Assembly: GCA_037501455.1 (NCBI GenBank)
Contig: CM074856.1
Coordinates: forward strand, 18,869,001 to 18,933,000
Reading direction: 5' to 3'
Length of the DNA stretch: 64,000 nt
Source: Lantana camara
Taxonomy: Eukaryota; Streptophyta; Magnoliopsida; Lamiales; Verbenaceae
Shown: positions 1 through 11,746 of the stretch, piece after piece
Layout: each line of letters starts with the position of its first letter
How positions within the stretch are numbered: the stretch's first letter is position 1
Translations under genes and position numbers: made by a program
The notes under the pieces: generated by a model
Seen by the model: the letters and a program-made list of their open reading frames with translations, nothing else
What the model was told of the DNA's origin: nothing
Databases searched by the model: none

Positions 1-166
1 GAGCAGTCAGATGCTAATCACTAAGCTGTAACCATAATCCATGCAACTGAGTAACCTTGTTTCATCTGATCCTGCTCTCTTGCCCAGCAAATGAGAATTC
101 TTTGATGGTGTAATGATTTGATATTGATCAAGTACGCCCAAAAAAATAAAAAAAGAATAAAAAGGA
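1..166 (+). other. 5' flank of the ZIP transporter gene
   Basis: Short AT-rich stretch before the ZIP start codon, with an A-rich run just upstream of the ATG. It probably holds the 5' UTR or proximal promoter, but no clear TATA box or start site can be assigned because the window begins here. Confidence 0.4.
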
Positions 167-3100
167 ATGGGTCCCACATTGAAGCAAATCATTGTACTTT
201 TTCTTCTCATAGTCTTATTTAGTTATGGAGCCACATCCGAAAACGAGAAAGAAAATCCACAAAGATCAAGAACCGCTCCAAGAATCAACACAGAGGGTGG
301 TGTGATAGACGGGTCGGGAACAGAGCATATAATTAGCTCTGATAAGAATGATAATGAAATCAGAGATTGGCAGAATGGAAACACTAGAGTTTCAGTTTCA
401 ACAGTTGCGCTTTTCACTCTGGCAATGGCTGCAGCTACCGGTTTAGGTGCTCTGCCATTCTTTTTTGTGGAGCTTGATCCTCAGTGGGCTGGAATATGCA
501 ATGGAATGGCTGCAGGAGTAATGTTGGCTGCCAGCTTTGACCTTATACAGGAAGGACAGGCGCATGGAAGTGGAAATTGGGTCGTTTTTGGTATTTTGGC
601 TGGTGGGATTTTCATATGGCTTTGCAAAAAGGTGAATTTTGTTGATCTTTAATAGATTTAGGACGTATTAGATAAGATAATAGCTTCTTACACCTTATAT
701 AAGTTGCTAGATCTTATTTTAAAAATAAAATTTGGAAGTGCATAATAGGATTATGAGCTCATAAGATGTATATTTTTTTTGTTTTCCAATGCCTGTGATT
801 TATATGGCCTAGAATGATAGTGTGTTCTAAATCTTGAAAAGAAGTTGGGGTTCCCTCGGCCTATCCTAAAGGAACTTATAAGCTGCTAGCATCTAATTTT
901 ACGAGCTTACAAGCTCCTTAGATGAAAAGTTTATCAAACTTTGCGACATCTTAGAAGTTCTAACATCTTGTAAGATTTTCTGAGGAGCTTATAAGCTCAA
1001 ACAAACACCCTCTCATATTTTAAATCTTGAATCATCTTAGTTTGTAATCTTTGTATTAGCTCTTAGTTATTTTGTTTTCTTTGGCTTACTTCAATTTACT
1101 TTTGAGCATTTTGCATAGTGATTGTTTCAGCCATCTAGTGTTGCTTAATTGTTATGTGATGTGATCAAAATAGAAATGCTAGATATCTCTGGTAAAAGGT
1201 CATCTCTGATTCTTCATAAATGGTGCAATCTAGTAGGTTTTCGTTCTGTTTATGGCATCTAGAAAAAGGTATCCAGTTTTCTAATGACCATGGCCACACT
1301 GTGAGGTACTTTTGTCTTAAGAATAAATCATTTCTTAAATTAGTAAAATCTTGGTTTGCTTTCTTTCTTTTCTTTTGTACCGACTCCATCACTAGTTGTT
1401 CTCTTGAGGGTTGAAAAGTTAGTATTATCATTCTCATGTGAGTGTAAGCATGATCTGAGTATTGAAATCTTTGCCTACTGGGCCGGTGGGGGTTCCTGTC
1501 CCCCTCAATTTTTGCGTAGAGTGGAAAAAAAAAATTGTGATATTTTTTAGATTCCTCATTTTTTTTCTGTATAGAGTTTTAAAATTTTGTAATTTCAACC
1601 TCCCTCAGGTTTTTTTTTTTAAAATTGTAAATCCCCCCCGCCATACTGAAATCCTATCTCCATCCCAGAATTTCTAATACCTTACTTATTCGCACGCAGC
1701 TCTTAAACATAATCTTTTTTAATTGATAGTTTTCAATGTTATCAGTATGTCCATTTAAAGACTTAAGAAGCATCCTAGTTCTTGAATTTATCCTAATCCT
1801 TATCCTGCAATTTCTTCTTATACTCTTTGTTTCTGTTTGAAAACATAGGTTCTTGAGCAATATGGTGAAGTAAGCATGCTGGACATAAAGGGAGCGGATG
1901 CAGCTAAAGTCATTCTTGTAGTTGGTATTATGACTCTTCATTCCTTTGGAGAGGGATCTGGTGTTGGCGTCTCTTTTGCTGGATCAAAGGGTTTATCTCA
2001 AGGGATATTGGTTACTTTGGCCATTGCTGTGCATAATATACCTGAGGGCTTAGCTGTTAGTATGGTCCTGGCATCTAGAGGAGTGTCCCCACAGAATGCC
2101 ATGTTATGGAGTGTGATTACGTCTCTACCCCAGGTACTTTGTTTTTCTTATTAACGACCATGCATAGAACATTACTAGGTGATGCTTATACTATAATAAT
2201 TATTGGGGCGACAGGCCGCACGTTTGATGTGTTCAACCTTTTGAAATAATATATGTAATTTAATTGCAGATTTAAATATTATAAATTTAAAGTATAAATA
2301 AAAAATTACTAATTTCAAATAAAATAAACTTTAAAGAATAGAAAGCATAGAATTTTTTAATAATGGTGTGTGGGGAGAGGTGGATTATAACAAAGTAATT
2401 AGGAAAAAACATGGGAGAGGAGAGGGAAGAGAGAAAAGAGAGGTAAAAGAGAGACGTTGGGAGAGGAGAGACTAGGGAGCAGAGGCAAATTTTGCATTTT
2501 AATCAAGTTGCATACGGTAACTAATTTTCAAAGGTATTTGCAAAAAAAAAAAAATAATAATAATAATTTTCAAAGGTCAATTTAGTAAATTAACTCAAAG
2601 AACCAAAGTGATGCTGTTCTTGTTTAACTGTTTTCGGCCTGTACACTTAATGTTATGTACTAAGAGCATTTTTATGGTTGAAGTTAACACATGGAATTTT
2701 ATTCTTATTTGCATGCATATAGCTTATGACATGTTCTACTTCGTTGTGATAAATTGGATTGTATGCATTTACATAATTTGTGGATGCAGCCTCTTGTAGC
2801 GGTTCCTTCGTTTATATGTGCTGATGCATTCAACAAGTTTCTGCCATTTGCTACTGGATTTGCTGCTGGCTGTATGATTTGGATGGTCATGGCTGAGGTG
2901 CTTCCGGATGGTTTCAAGGTAATTTTAATAAAAAGAAAACAAAACATGGTTTGCAGCCAATCATGGTTGTTATAGTGAATTGTTTTGTGCTTTGACTATG
3001 ATTTTTGTATTATAGGAATCGTCCCCATCTCATGTTGCATCCGCAGCTACGCTTTCTGTGGCATTCATGGAAGCTCTCAGTACTGTGTTTGAGCATTTTG

Positions 3101-4166
3101 GCGAAAACTATAAGTGAGTTCTCTCTCTCTCTCTCTCTCCCATCACTCACAGATACGCACGCACAACCATGCATTCATACGCACACACAAGTATGTCTCT
3201 CTTTCTCTTTCACACTTTCACACACGCACAAGCATGCATGCACACAGACACAAGCAAGTCTCTCTCTCTCTCTCTCTCTCACATACACACAGACACGCAC
3301 ACAAGCAAGTCTTGCCTTTTATTCTCATGCTTCATCATATCCCAATTTTCAGCCCAGAGGACGCATCCGGCTTCTTCGTTTCTCTCCTTTTCGGTCTTGG
3401 CCCACTACTAGGTGGCATTGCCCTAACAGCATTCGCCCTTGCCTTCAAACTCCAGCATGCCCTCCTCACTGGCTTGGCCTCCGGCATTGCTTTCGTCCTC
3501 GCCACCTGGCGCCCCCTCCAACTCTTACTATCTTCCAAAATGGGCTTCCTCCCAATCCTATTCCTTCTCCTAGTGGGGTCCACGTCCATCCACATGTCCA
3601 TTTCCTTCCTCTCAAAAGTCGGCACTCGAAAGAAGACCTCTGCCAACACCTTATCTGCCATGACGGGCTTTTCGGTAAGCACGCTCACACTCCACTCGGT
3701 CCTCTCCTGCTTAGCCGTGGCCCTACACGCCCTAGCCGAGGGTCTAGCATTAGGTGTAGCTGCACCCAAGGCCTATGGCCTAGGAAGACACATGGTCCTG
3801 CCCGTTTCCCTACATGGGTTTCCTAGGGGTGCAGCTGTTGCCAGCTGTATATTCGGGGCCACCGACAGCTGGCACGGCTCGCTAATGTCGGCTGCGCTTA
3901 TCGGGTTTGTGGGTCCATTGTCAGCTATCGGGGCGATTCTTGCTGGGATTGACTATAGTGGTCTGGACCATTTGATGGTGTTTGCGTGCGGGGGTTTGTA
4001 CCCCTGTTTTTGGAGTATTGTGAATAGGGCGGTTAAGTTGGATCGGGGGAAGAGTCTTTTTGGGCTTGTGGTTGGGGTTGTGTTTGCTAGCGTGTGTTTG
4101 ACGTGCACGAAGCTGGTTTGTCTGCACACGCCGTATTGTAATTCTGCTCCGGAGGCGGTTAGGTGA
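167..4166 (+). CDS. ZIP family zinc/metal transporter, GufA/ZIP11-like (similar to Arabidopsis At3g08650)
   Basis: Membrane transporter expected to move zinc or related divalent metals into the cytosol. Five exons join cleanly: 167-631, 1849-2133, 2790-2918, 3016-3113 and 3353-4166. All introns begin GT and end AG, and the product is 596 aa. The N terminus (about residues 1-24) is a hydrophobic signal or anchor, followed by a polar, charged stretch of about 55 residues with no membrane segment. Several membrane helices follow. The family hallmark HNIPEG is at about residues 217-222, preceded by HSFGEG (about 186-191); a second copy of the motif, HALAEG, is at about 451-456. These His and Glu residues form the metal site in ZIP proteins. 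The length matches the Arabidopsis relative closely. Introns 1 and 2 are long (1.2 and 0.66 kb). The last exon codes for almost half the protein and is more GC-rich than the rest. No disruption is seen. Substrate and membrane are inferred from the family. Confidence 0.93.
3114..3352 (+). repeat. CT/CA-rich simple-sequence intron 4 of the ZIP gene
   Basis: The intron is dominated by (CT)n runs alternating with CA-rich stretches (for example 3119-3139 and 3260-3281). It is flanked by GT at 3114 and AG at 3351-3352. By chance it stays open in several frames, so naive ORF calling fuses it to exon 5. It is likely length-polymorphic. Confidence 0.85.
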
Positions 4167-4995
4167 TGTAATGGTTTAGGGTTCGTTGTGTATACTCATT
4201 GAGATACAAAGCATATTGTAGTGGTGATTCTTGGGTATAAGACAAGTAGGAATAGAAAAAGAGAAAAAATTGTCAGAAGAGATGGTATTCCTTGTTTATA
4301 GATATTTTGATTTTGGCTCTCTTTTTAAATGCTTGATCTTTTCAAGTACACATCCTAAATTGTGCTTGTTACTCGGTGTGCTTGTAGTTGAGTTTCATTT
4401 TGATATTGGGAGTTAATTAAGAGCAATTTTATTTGGGATGATAGAACACCATGTATCATTATATTTTGTTAAGGAAAACTATTTAAATTTGTCCCATGAT
4501 ATTCAGTTATTTTATGTCATAGTGGTGGGGTATTTTGTAAGGGTGCAAAAACTAACACATACGACGGTCGAAGATACATATTCCTAAACCTAATCACAAC
4601 AAAAAAGAAAGATACAAATCTTTTTGGTTTGAGGATTATAGATGCTTTTCCATTACATCTAGGTCGATAAATTGTCATTTCGATAATTACATTACATCTA
4701 GATAGATAAACTGTCATTTCAAATAAACGTTAGAAAACCACCATATTTGTGAATATTACAAATTATACAAATACAGTGTAATTTCGTATACAAAATCATT
4801 CATTCTCATAGAATATAAGGAGTTTATAATGAATAATAACTAATCTCCAATCCTACAAACCAGTTGAATCCATTCCCTAAATTGAATCTGACATAAGCTC
4901 TCATTCACCTTGAAGAATGAAAAATTAGCCTCCAGCCACAAGATCTGGTTTGAAAACAGAGCCGATACAAAATTGTGTGGTTTGCAAAAGGACAA
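4167..4995. other. Intergenic region between two convergent genes
   Basis: Holds the 3' UTRs of the ZIP gene (+) and the AATF gene (-). It is AT-rich. Around 4650-4720 a segment of about 40 bp with the core ATTACATCTAG is duplicated with small changes. No coding potential is seen. Confidence 0.6.
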
Positions 4996-7900
4996 TCATG
5001 CCCCTGATGCCGATTTTTGTGTTTTGAGACCGAACAAGTTTTCAAATAACTTAGGGGCCATGGGAGGGAGATTCATGGGCCGAGGAGCCATAAAATTGAC
5101 AATTTTTTCGTGAACATTATACCTGCATAATCATCAATACAGGATCATAGAGAATTGTGAAAGATAAATAAACCTTCATGTTTACCCAAAAACAGTGGTA
5201 GCTTACCGAATCTTGCGACTCTTGGAGGCACGGCGGTCAACAATTTTCCTTTTCTTAGTTTGCATTCTCTTCAGAGCATAGAAAGCCGTCTCTGTCAACA
5301 TGAAAAGATAGTTGAGCATTATTGTCAGCTTATACTTCGTTTTTGGTTAAATTACACCGGCATACCCTGAAGTTTGATGTGATCAACAAACTGAACCAAA
5401 GGTTTGAGAAATTACAAGAACTTCCCCTAACATATCCTGAGATTTGGACTTTAAAGCATGTATAGTAATCATGAATTTGAAACCAAATATTGATCAATAA
5501 GTGTCCAGGTTGCTTATAAGAAAATAGAGATGAAGTCATTAAAATTAATAGACAATGAAGTAATGTAAATTCTTTGATAGGGGAAGCTCGTGTAATTAGA
5601 CCAAAACTCAGGGCATGTCAATGTAATTTTCCCACCCTTCTCAAGCTAAAAACATCTTAGCAACAAGTACGGGGAATGTGGTGTAGCATAGCAAAAGACG
5701 TTTGATACTAAAGATGTTACCAGATGATGATGGATCAATTGTCTCAAAGAACTCTTTCAATAATTGCTGATAGAACTCAGAGTCATCCAGAAGTTCAGGG
5801 TCACCATTGGCATATATCTCCTGGTTAATATTTTAAAATATTAGATACCAATCATGACGAGAGCTATTGAAGGGTATAAAACATTGCCCTCTCAACTATA
5901 TATTCACTTTTGACAGCTGTTAAAAGAAAACATTCTCATCCAATTTGTATGATTTAAGTTCTCTGTTTTGCTGAAGTTGGACTTAAGATCAAAAAGGCCC
6001 TGATTTGGTAACAGAAAAATGAGCTGACGAAGAATTGGAAGTTTCTTTCTTTGTTCAAAAATGAGAATCAAATGTAATTATAAACAATCTTCCTTCTTTT
6101 TGTTGTTGCTTGAATATTTTATATTCATTCTGATAATAATAGAATAAATTAATAAGAACTTTAGTTATAAGGTCCCAAAACATCTCGTTTTTTCGAAATC
6201 ATTATAACCTCATCAGAGAGAAGAAAATGGAGCAACGAAAACAAATGCACCAGTGATCGACTGAATAAGATAAATTAAATGTGGTTAGAGAAATTCATAA
6301 TAGATTCATGCTACTATCAATGTTTCTGTCAGCATAAAAAATCATAATAAGCAAATAAAGTCATGAATTATTACCTCTTGCTTGATATTTTCAGTAGAAT
6401 CCCAAACCTGCTTAAACAGCAAAGCTCAACATCAAACATAAATGCATATAGAGACGAGAGTAGAGAAAAGCGACACCAAAATCAAGTAACTTACATTTCC
6501 AAATACAGCAACAGCTGATCTATTCTGCTGCATCCCCTTAATCAGTTTACTTGGATCTCTCATATAACCAGCTACTTGTTCACTTATACTCTGAGCAACA
6601 CAAATTGTCCATCTTAGATAATTGTAAATATTTTTGAAAGTTGTGTGTGGAAAAGTCATTAGGAAACCTGATTAAAGGCATGCAACTTGTCTTTAATAGC
6701 AGCCTCACCAGTTGTCACTTGGGTCTTCCTCTGCCATTTATCAATTGATTTGTTTCTAAAAGAAGCCATCCTACAACATATAAAAGTTAACCGCAAGTAC
6801 TAATAACCACGAAATAACAAAAGAGTAAGTCTACTATGGTGCATGATCACTAATTATTTAGGGAAGTACCTCGACTGCATTTGAGAAATTTGCAGCCATT
6901 CTTCATCAATATCCCCATTGGAGTATCCAGTAGCTTCTAATTGTTTGGTGTCTCTCTTGGAATTAGCTTAAGAGGAAAAAAATCCAACCAACATAGTAGT
7001 ATGAGTTTTCAATTAAAAAGGCAGGCAGCAATTATTCATTGCAATTTATTCTCCTAGTGGTGAGGGTTGGGTGATCGAGTTCGGAGTCAGAGATGTAGGG
7101 TGTGTTAGCAAACTCTCCAAAAAAAAAAAAAAAAAAAAAAGAGAAAAAGAAAAAAAAAACACTTCTATACTTTGTGGACTGTTTGGATGACCAATTTCTG
7201 CTTAAAATAAGCAGAGATATGCTAAAAGCTAGAAGCAACCAAGAACCAACTTCTAGCTTCTATATTATTTTTGTGAACAAATGAAAGTTTGCTTAGTCTA
7301 ATAAAAGTGTTTCTCAACCTTCTTTCTTCACACACAGCAATACTGTATGTAACTTTTAATTTTTCTTTTCCAAACACTCACCACTTTTACTAATCCAAAC
7401 TTTAACAATTTTAACTACTATTTCTGCAAACACCCCTATTATGCCACTTCAAGGAAATAGAAACAGGATTAGGGAATCTCAACTACCATTAAAAGGGATA
7501 GAAGAAGAAGTGTGTATCTATATGCTTTTACCTTCTCCAGGTTGAGTAATTGCTGGATTGTTCTCCATTAGAGCCTGCCAACATAAATTAAGTGCAGCAA
7601 AACGAGTTTAACAAACAAGGATAACCTGCTAAGATAATAATTTGTTGAAGTAATCTCAATATTGAGTGAAAATCAATAGTTTCACCAATAGTACACCTGC
7701 TGTAATTCCAGTATCGAATCTAGTGTCTTCTTCGAGGAGTCAATTAAATCTGAATACGCTTCACTGACGTCACTATCCGTGTCACAAAATGAGGACCTAA
7801 TCGGTTCCTGAAGACAAAAGTTTTAAATTCGAGGTTAATACTTTCAACAGATTGCACAATGTTTAATCGTTGCTTAAATGAATCGAAGTCCAAGATGTAC

Positions 7901-9064
7901 CAGTGGAAGTCTGTTACAACTGAAAAATGCTTTTTGCAACAAGAATCTGAACTCTAGTGTCTTGTCCCACAGAGCCTTCACAAAAAGAGTGAGATGGAGA
8001 ATATCAGCAATAAGATCAAAATAACAGCATAAAGATGACTTAAAAAACTGAAGGTAAGTCCAGCAAGGGGAATAACCAAAAGTAATAAAAACGCAATCTA
8101 GGGCAAAGCTGCTTATCAGAAGCTATTTCAAAAGTAAAACCACAGACAAAGCCAAAACACCCTACCAATACATCATTTAGAAACTTATAAAAGTTAGAAA
8201 ACAGAATGTGTTAAAAACCAACCTTTAAATCTCAATCAAGCCAGAGTGGAAGTACAAGTTTTAATTTGAGCATTTATAGTGATTGGGGTAGTAGAATTTC
8301 AGCGAAATAATGATCTGCATGCAGTGAACATGTAATGGTTCAGTTGCATCATACCCTTTGGTTTTTTACAGCTTGACCCTTTTGAAGATCCTCATCCTTA
8401 TTTTGCTTTAGATTCCTCCAAATATCTCTGGATTGATGAACCACGAGAGAGTTAACACATAATTGCAACCAATATAGGAACTTTATCTTTGAAAAGGGCA
8501 TAAATGCCAGAACAGAGGAAACGCTAACACAGAAAACCACTATCTAAGAGTGCAAAAAACCTATTAGTTATGAACAATAAACATGGTTTAATTTCTACAG
8601 AAAGAAATTTATTTGACGAACATAGAGCAATGCTAAAGAAGTCAGTCGAGTTACTTACTGCTCCTCATTTCTAAGCTCTTTGTACTCTTTCTCCAGGTCT
8701 TCCATCTCCGCACCCTTTTGCACATCTTCACCATCTTCATCCACACCTTCAGCTTCTTCTCCATCCTCCCCATCTTCGTCTTCATAATCATCGGCATCAT
8801 CAAAGTCATCCTCGCTCTGGTCCTCTTCATCATCATCATGAGAATGAGCATCTTCATATTCATCACTATCAACCTAAAAACAAAGGAGCATACATATAGC
8901 AAATGAGGAAACATAAATTGAAACGGGAAAGAGATGCATAACCAAAAAAATTAGAGAGCTGGAGAAACTGAGAAGGAGCTAACATGCATCATTTTGTCTT
9001 CCATGTCATTGTCGAATCCCAACTCGCTGTCACTCTCCTTCATCCTTTTTGACTTCTTTCCCAT
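4996..9064 (-). CDS. AATF/Bfr2-like rRNA-processing protein (TRAUB domain)
   Basis: Nucleolar ribosome-biogenesis factor; in yeast and animals the family (Bfr2, AATF/Che-1) works in early 18S rRNA processing and small-subunit assembly. Thirteen exons on the minus strand join in frame: 9064-8984, 8873-8659, 8427-8355, 7975-7901, 7807-7697, 7574-7532, 6966-6870, 6770-6668, 6590-6495, 6407-6375, 5820-5721, 5291-5207 and 5122-4996. The product is 412 aa. It starts MGKKSKRMKESDSE. A highly acidic Asp/Glu block (about residues 28-85) comes from exon 2. The conserved AATF middle region includes ALWDKTLEFRFLLQKA, and the C-terminal TRAUB domain carries RRASKSRKIRY (about 362-372) followed by VNFMAPRP. 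The length is shorter than animal AATF but typical for plants. All junctions have GT/AG and phases agree. Best Arabidopsis counterpart is probably At5g61330, from memory. Confidence 0.9.
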
Positions 9065-9343
9065 TATTATAGAAAGTGAAACAACTGATAGAGCCACCAC
9101 CAACCAAAACATGGAGAATTAGTTACCAAAATCAAAGGGTCAACAACAGTAACTTGCATAAAATTGAAACAGAATTATAGCTAATTTAAGTTCCACCATG
9201 CTAAATTGCAAAAATAAAAGATGAAGAAAAAATTACCATACCACAATTTTCATGTAATCAAAACTCAAGCATATCTGATTTAGGGACATTAATTTTTGGG
9301 AATCAAGAATCAGGGAGAGTTTCAAGATAGAAAATTTGAGGAC

Positions 9344-9358
9344 TTAGGGTTTAGGGTT
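9344..9358 (-). promoter_or_regulatory. Telo-box (double AAACCCTAA-type) upstream of the AATF gene
   Basis: On the minus strand the sequence reads AAAACCCTAAACCCTAAG, about 280 bp upstream of the AATF ATG. Telo-boxes are common in promoters of plant ribosomal-protein and ribosome-biogenesis genes, where they act together with site II elements. A site II core (TGGGCC on the minus strand) lies at 9426-9431, about 70 bp further upstream. Confidence 0.65.
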
Positions 9359-9425
9359 TTATAACAGTGTTTGTGCAATTAGAGGTTTAGGGACCAGGAT
9401 CCATTAGATCCAAACAATAATAACA

Positions 9426-9431
9426 GGCCCA
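9426..9431 (-). promoter_or_regulatory. Site II element (TGGGCC) upstream of the AATF gene
   Basis: The plus strand reads GGCCCA, which is TGGGCC on the gene strand and fits the TGGGCY consensus bound by TCP factors. Its spacing from the telo-box is typical of growth-regulated ribosome-biogenesis promoters. Short motif, so the support is contextual. Confidence 0.5.
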
Positions 9432-10754
9432 TTAATGCACAAGGATCCCCCAAACCAGCAGTCCGAACCTATTTTTTGGCTAAATTCACAAAACACATGC
9501 TCGGATCCGCTAAACAACTAAAAATCATACTTACACATGATAAAAAGCTTAACACACTACACACGATAAAAAGCTTCACACACTTCAACATTGTCTTCAA
9601 AATTTCAAAATATACATCATTCATAGTCCAGTCTCTAAATAAATCAAACTGAACCCAAGCCACAGCAAAGGCCTCATTCTCTCTAATACATGCTCCAATA
9701 TAATGATTGAGAATTGAAATGCACCCTCCAAATTTAAGTGTCTAAGTGTTCATGCAATTGAAGCTCAAGCTTATGCACAATCAGCCAAATTAGGAAGATT
9801 TCTAAAACCAAAAAGGGGACTTCAAATTAAACCACCGCAAAGAAAGGGGAGTTCAAATTGAAAAGAGGTCCTCATAATCAGAAATAATATCACCTATTTG
9901 GTTCTAATGAGACGAAGAATAATTATTGACATGTACATATACCATATATTTAGATTATTCAAATGCTTGCCATTGACATCACAAATAGAAGCTACTTTCT
10001 GGAAAGAAAAAAAATGGCTACCCCCATTTTGCACGGTTGGTATTTTCAGCTTGGCCAGGAATTGTGAAACACAATCTTTGCAACTTAGTATTTCATATTG
10101 GAATTAAAGAGTCCAAAAAGGGGATGACTTTAATAATCAAAAGGTCAGAATTTGCAGGAGCGGCAAGATGGCGAGATGGTTGAACCAGACTTTAAGTATT
10201 AGCACACAATATAATCTCGCACAAAAGAACCAACTCACTTTCAAACCTGTGGCGGCGTATCAGGCTAAAGCAGCAGCGGCGGCGGCGGCGCGGCGACGGA
10301 GCAGAAACGGTGCGGCGGTGCGACGAACTGAGGCGGGGATGAGAGAGAGCGCCCTGTCGCGTGAAAACCCAAAAAAACTCTTTCAGGACTTATGTTGGGC
10401 CGAAGGTTGATAATAGCCCAATTTAATTCGAATTATATAATTCAATTTGAGGACTATGTTCATTTTTTAATTCTTTTTGGGTTAAGCGTTTAGAGTTTTT
10501 CTTTTTCTTTTTTATTTTACCAGAAGGCAGAATATATCCAACGTTAAAGAATAAATGTTGATGTGACACAGTAAAATTTAGCCACGTCACCATTCCTAAT
10601 CGAACGAAAACATGCCATGTGGACAATGAATCCGACAAGGCACAACCTCTCTCGGTTTCGAGCCCTACAGGCAAGACCTCCCTTTAGTATACCAGGAGCT
10701 TTTGCCTCAAGGTTGAGTATCTCTTTGACCCGCAAGAGCTCTGTCCTTCGACTG
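9432..10754. other. Intergenic region with a GC-rich segment at 10160-10410
   Basis: Mostly AT-rich with no clear gene. The segment 10168-10410 is much more GC-rich and contains an open frame on + for 80 aa with an Ala-rich run; I do not recognise the product. Read on the minus strand it looks like a CT-rich 5' leader followed by a possible GT donor near 10245, with site II-like GGCCCA on that strand near 10395. It could be a distal 5' UTR exon of the AATF gene or a remnant of another gene. Neither is proven. Confidence 0.35.
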
Positions 10755-10762
10755 CCCAATAC

Positions 10763-11738
10763 TAAAGATGTCAACTGGGCCGGGCTGGGCTAGCCCAGCC
10801 CAAGCCCGTCTAAGCCCGCTACAGTAACGGGCTGGGTTAGCCCGGGACCACCTTTGAAGTGGGCTGGGCCGGGCTGGGTTTGAATTAAATTATAGTGGCC
10901 CAGCTCAGCCCATGAACCCACAAATAATGGGCTGGGTCGGGCCTGGGCCGGTTCCAGACGAGCTGGGCCGAATGGGTTTGGTGGGTTTCGTCTATTAATT
11001 TTGATGGGCTAAATTTGTGGGTCAACTTTTCATTTTTTTTTTATCCTTTTGTTATATTAAAATTTAAGATTCTTTTTACTTTATATTAATGATTTTTTAT
11101 TTTATTACATTTATAAAATTGCAATATTGCTTTTGTTTTGTTGTTTTGTTATTAAAATTTTCTCAAAGTTATTATTTATCTATGTAAGTTTATGTTATAT
11201 TTCTATACCAAAAAAACATTTAAAGAGACATTAATACTTCATTCTATATTCTTAATAAATTACATATACAATAACCTAATGATTATATATAATTAATATA
11301 ATAATTGTTTCAATTTTATTACAAATGTGTAATGAAATAGCTAGTCCAAATTTATATAGATTGGACTTGTCTTATTTAATTTGTATTTGTAACTTTATAA
11401 TTAAAATATTGGATTTGTATGAATGGGGCCAAGAAAAGAAAAAACAGAAAAAAGAACACATTGAATATACATTGAGAGATTTTGTGCTAAGGGAATAGCG
11501 GGCCTGGGCTGGGCCTGAGCTGGGCCTGGGTTACGGGCTGGTCCGGGCTGGTTATGGGTTTAAGTGGGCCTGTTCACGGGCTGGGCTGGGTTTTAGAATC
11601 AAACCCAATAGGGGCCCAGCCTAATACCCCAAACCCAGCCCAGCCCGCCTCATAATATTCATGGGCTGGGCCTGGGCCGGTTCGAAGCCGGGCTGGGTCA
11701 CGGGTTCGTGGGCTGGCCCGGCCCGTTTGACATCTTTA
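10763..11738. mobile_element. Non-autonomous hAT-like DNA transposon with an 8-bp target duplication
   Basis: The 976-bp element begins TAAAGATGTCAA and ends with the inverse TTGACATCTTTA. It is flanked by an exact 8-bp direct repeat, CCCAATAC, at 10755-10762 and 11739-11746. An 8-bp duplication is the hAT signature. Both ends (about 220 bp each) are very rich in GGGCTGGGCC and its complement, so they form a long imperfect inverted repeat; the middle (about 11030-11490) is AT-rich. There is no transposase. Confidence 0.85.
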
Positions 11739-11746
11739 CCCAATAC

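Noticed and set aside
3005..3826. Long open frames over the CT/CA repeat next to the ZIP last exon
   Set aside because: They read through the intron-4 microsatellite; the spliced frame gives a complete ZIP protein of family length.
8651..8914. Met/Lys/Arg-rich frame on - and Ile/Phe-rich frame on +
   Set aside because: They are other frames of the AATF exon that encodes the acidic Asp/Glu block.
10168..10410. 80-aa Ala/Arg-rich ORF on + as a protein gene
   Set aside because: No recognisable domain and no splice partner; the composition can come from a GC-rich leader read on the other strand. Kept only as a remark.
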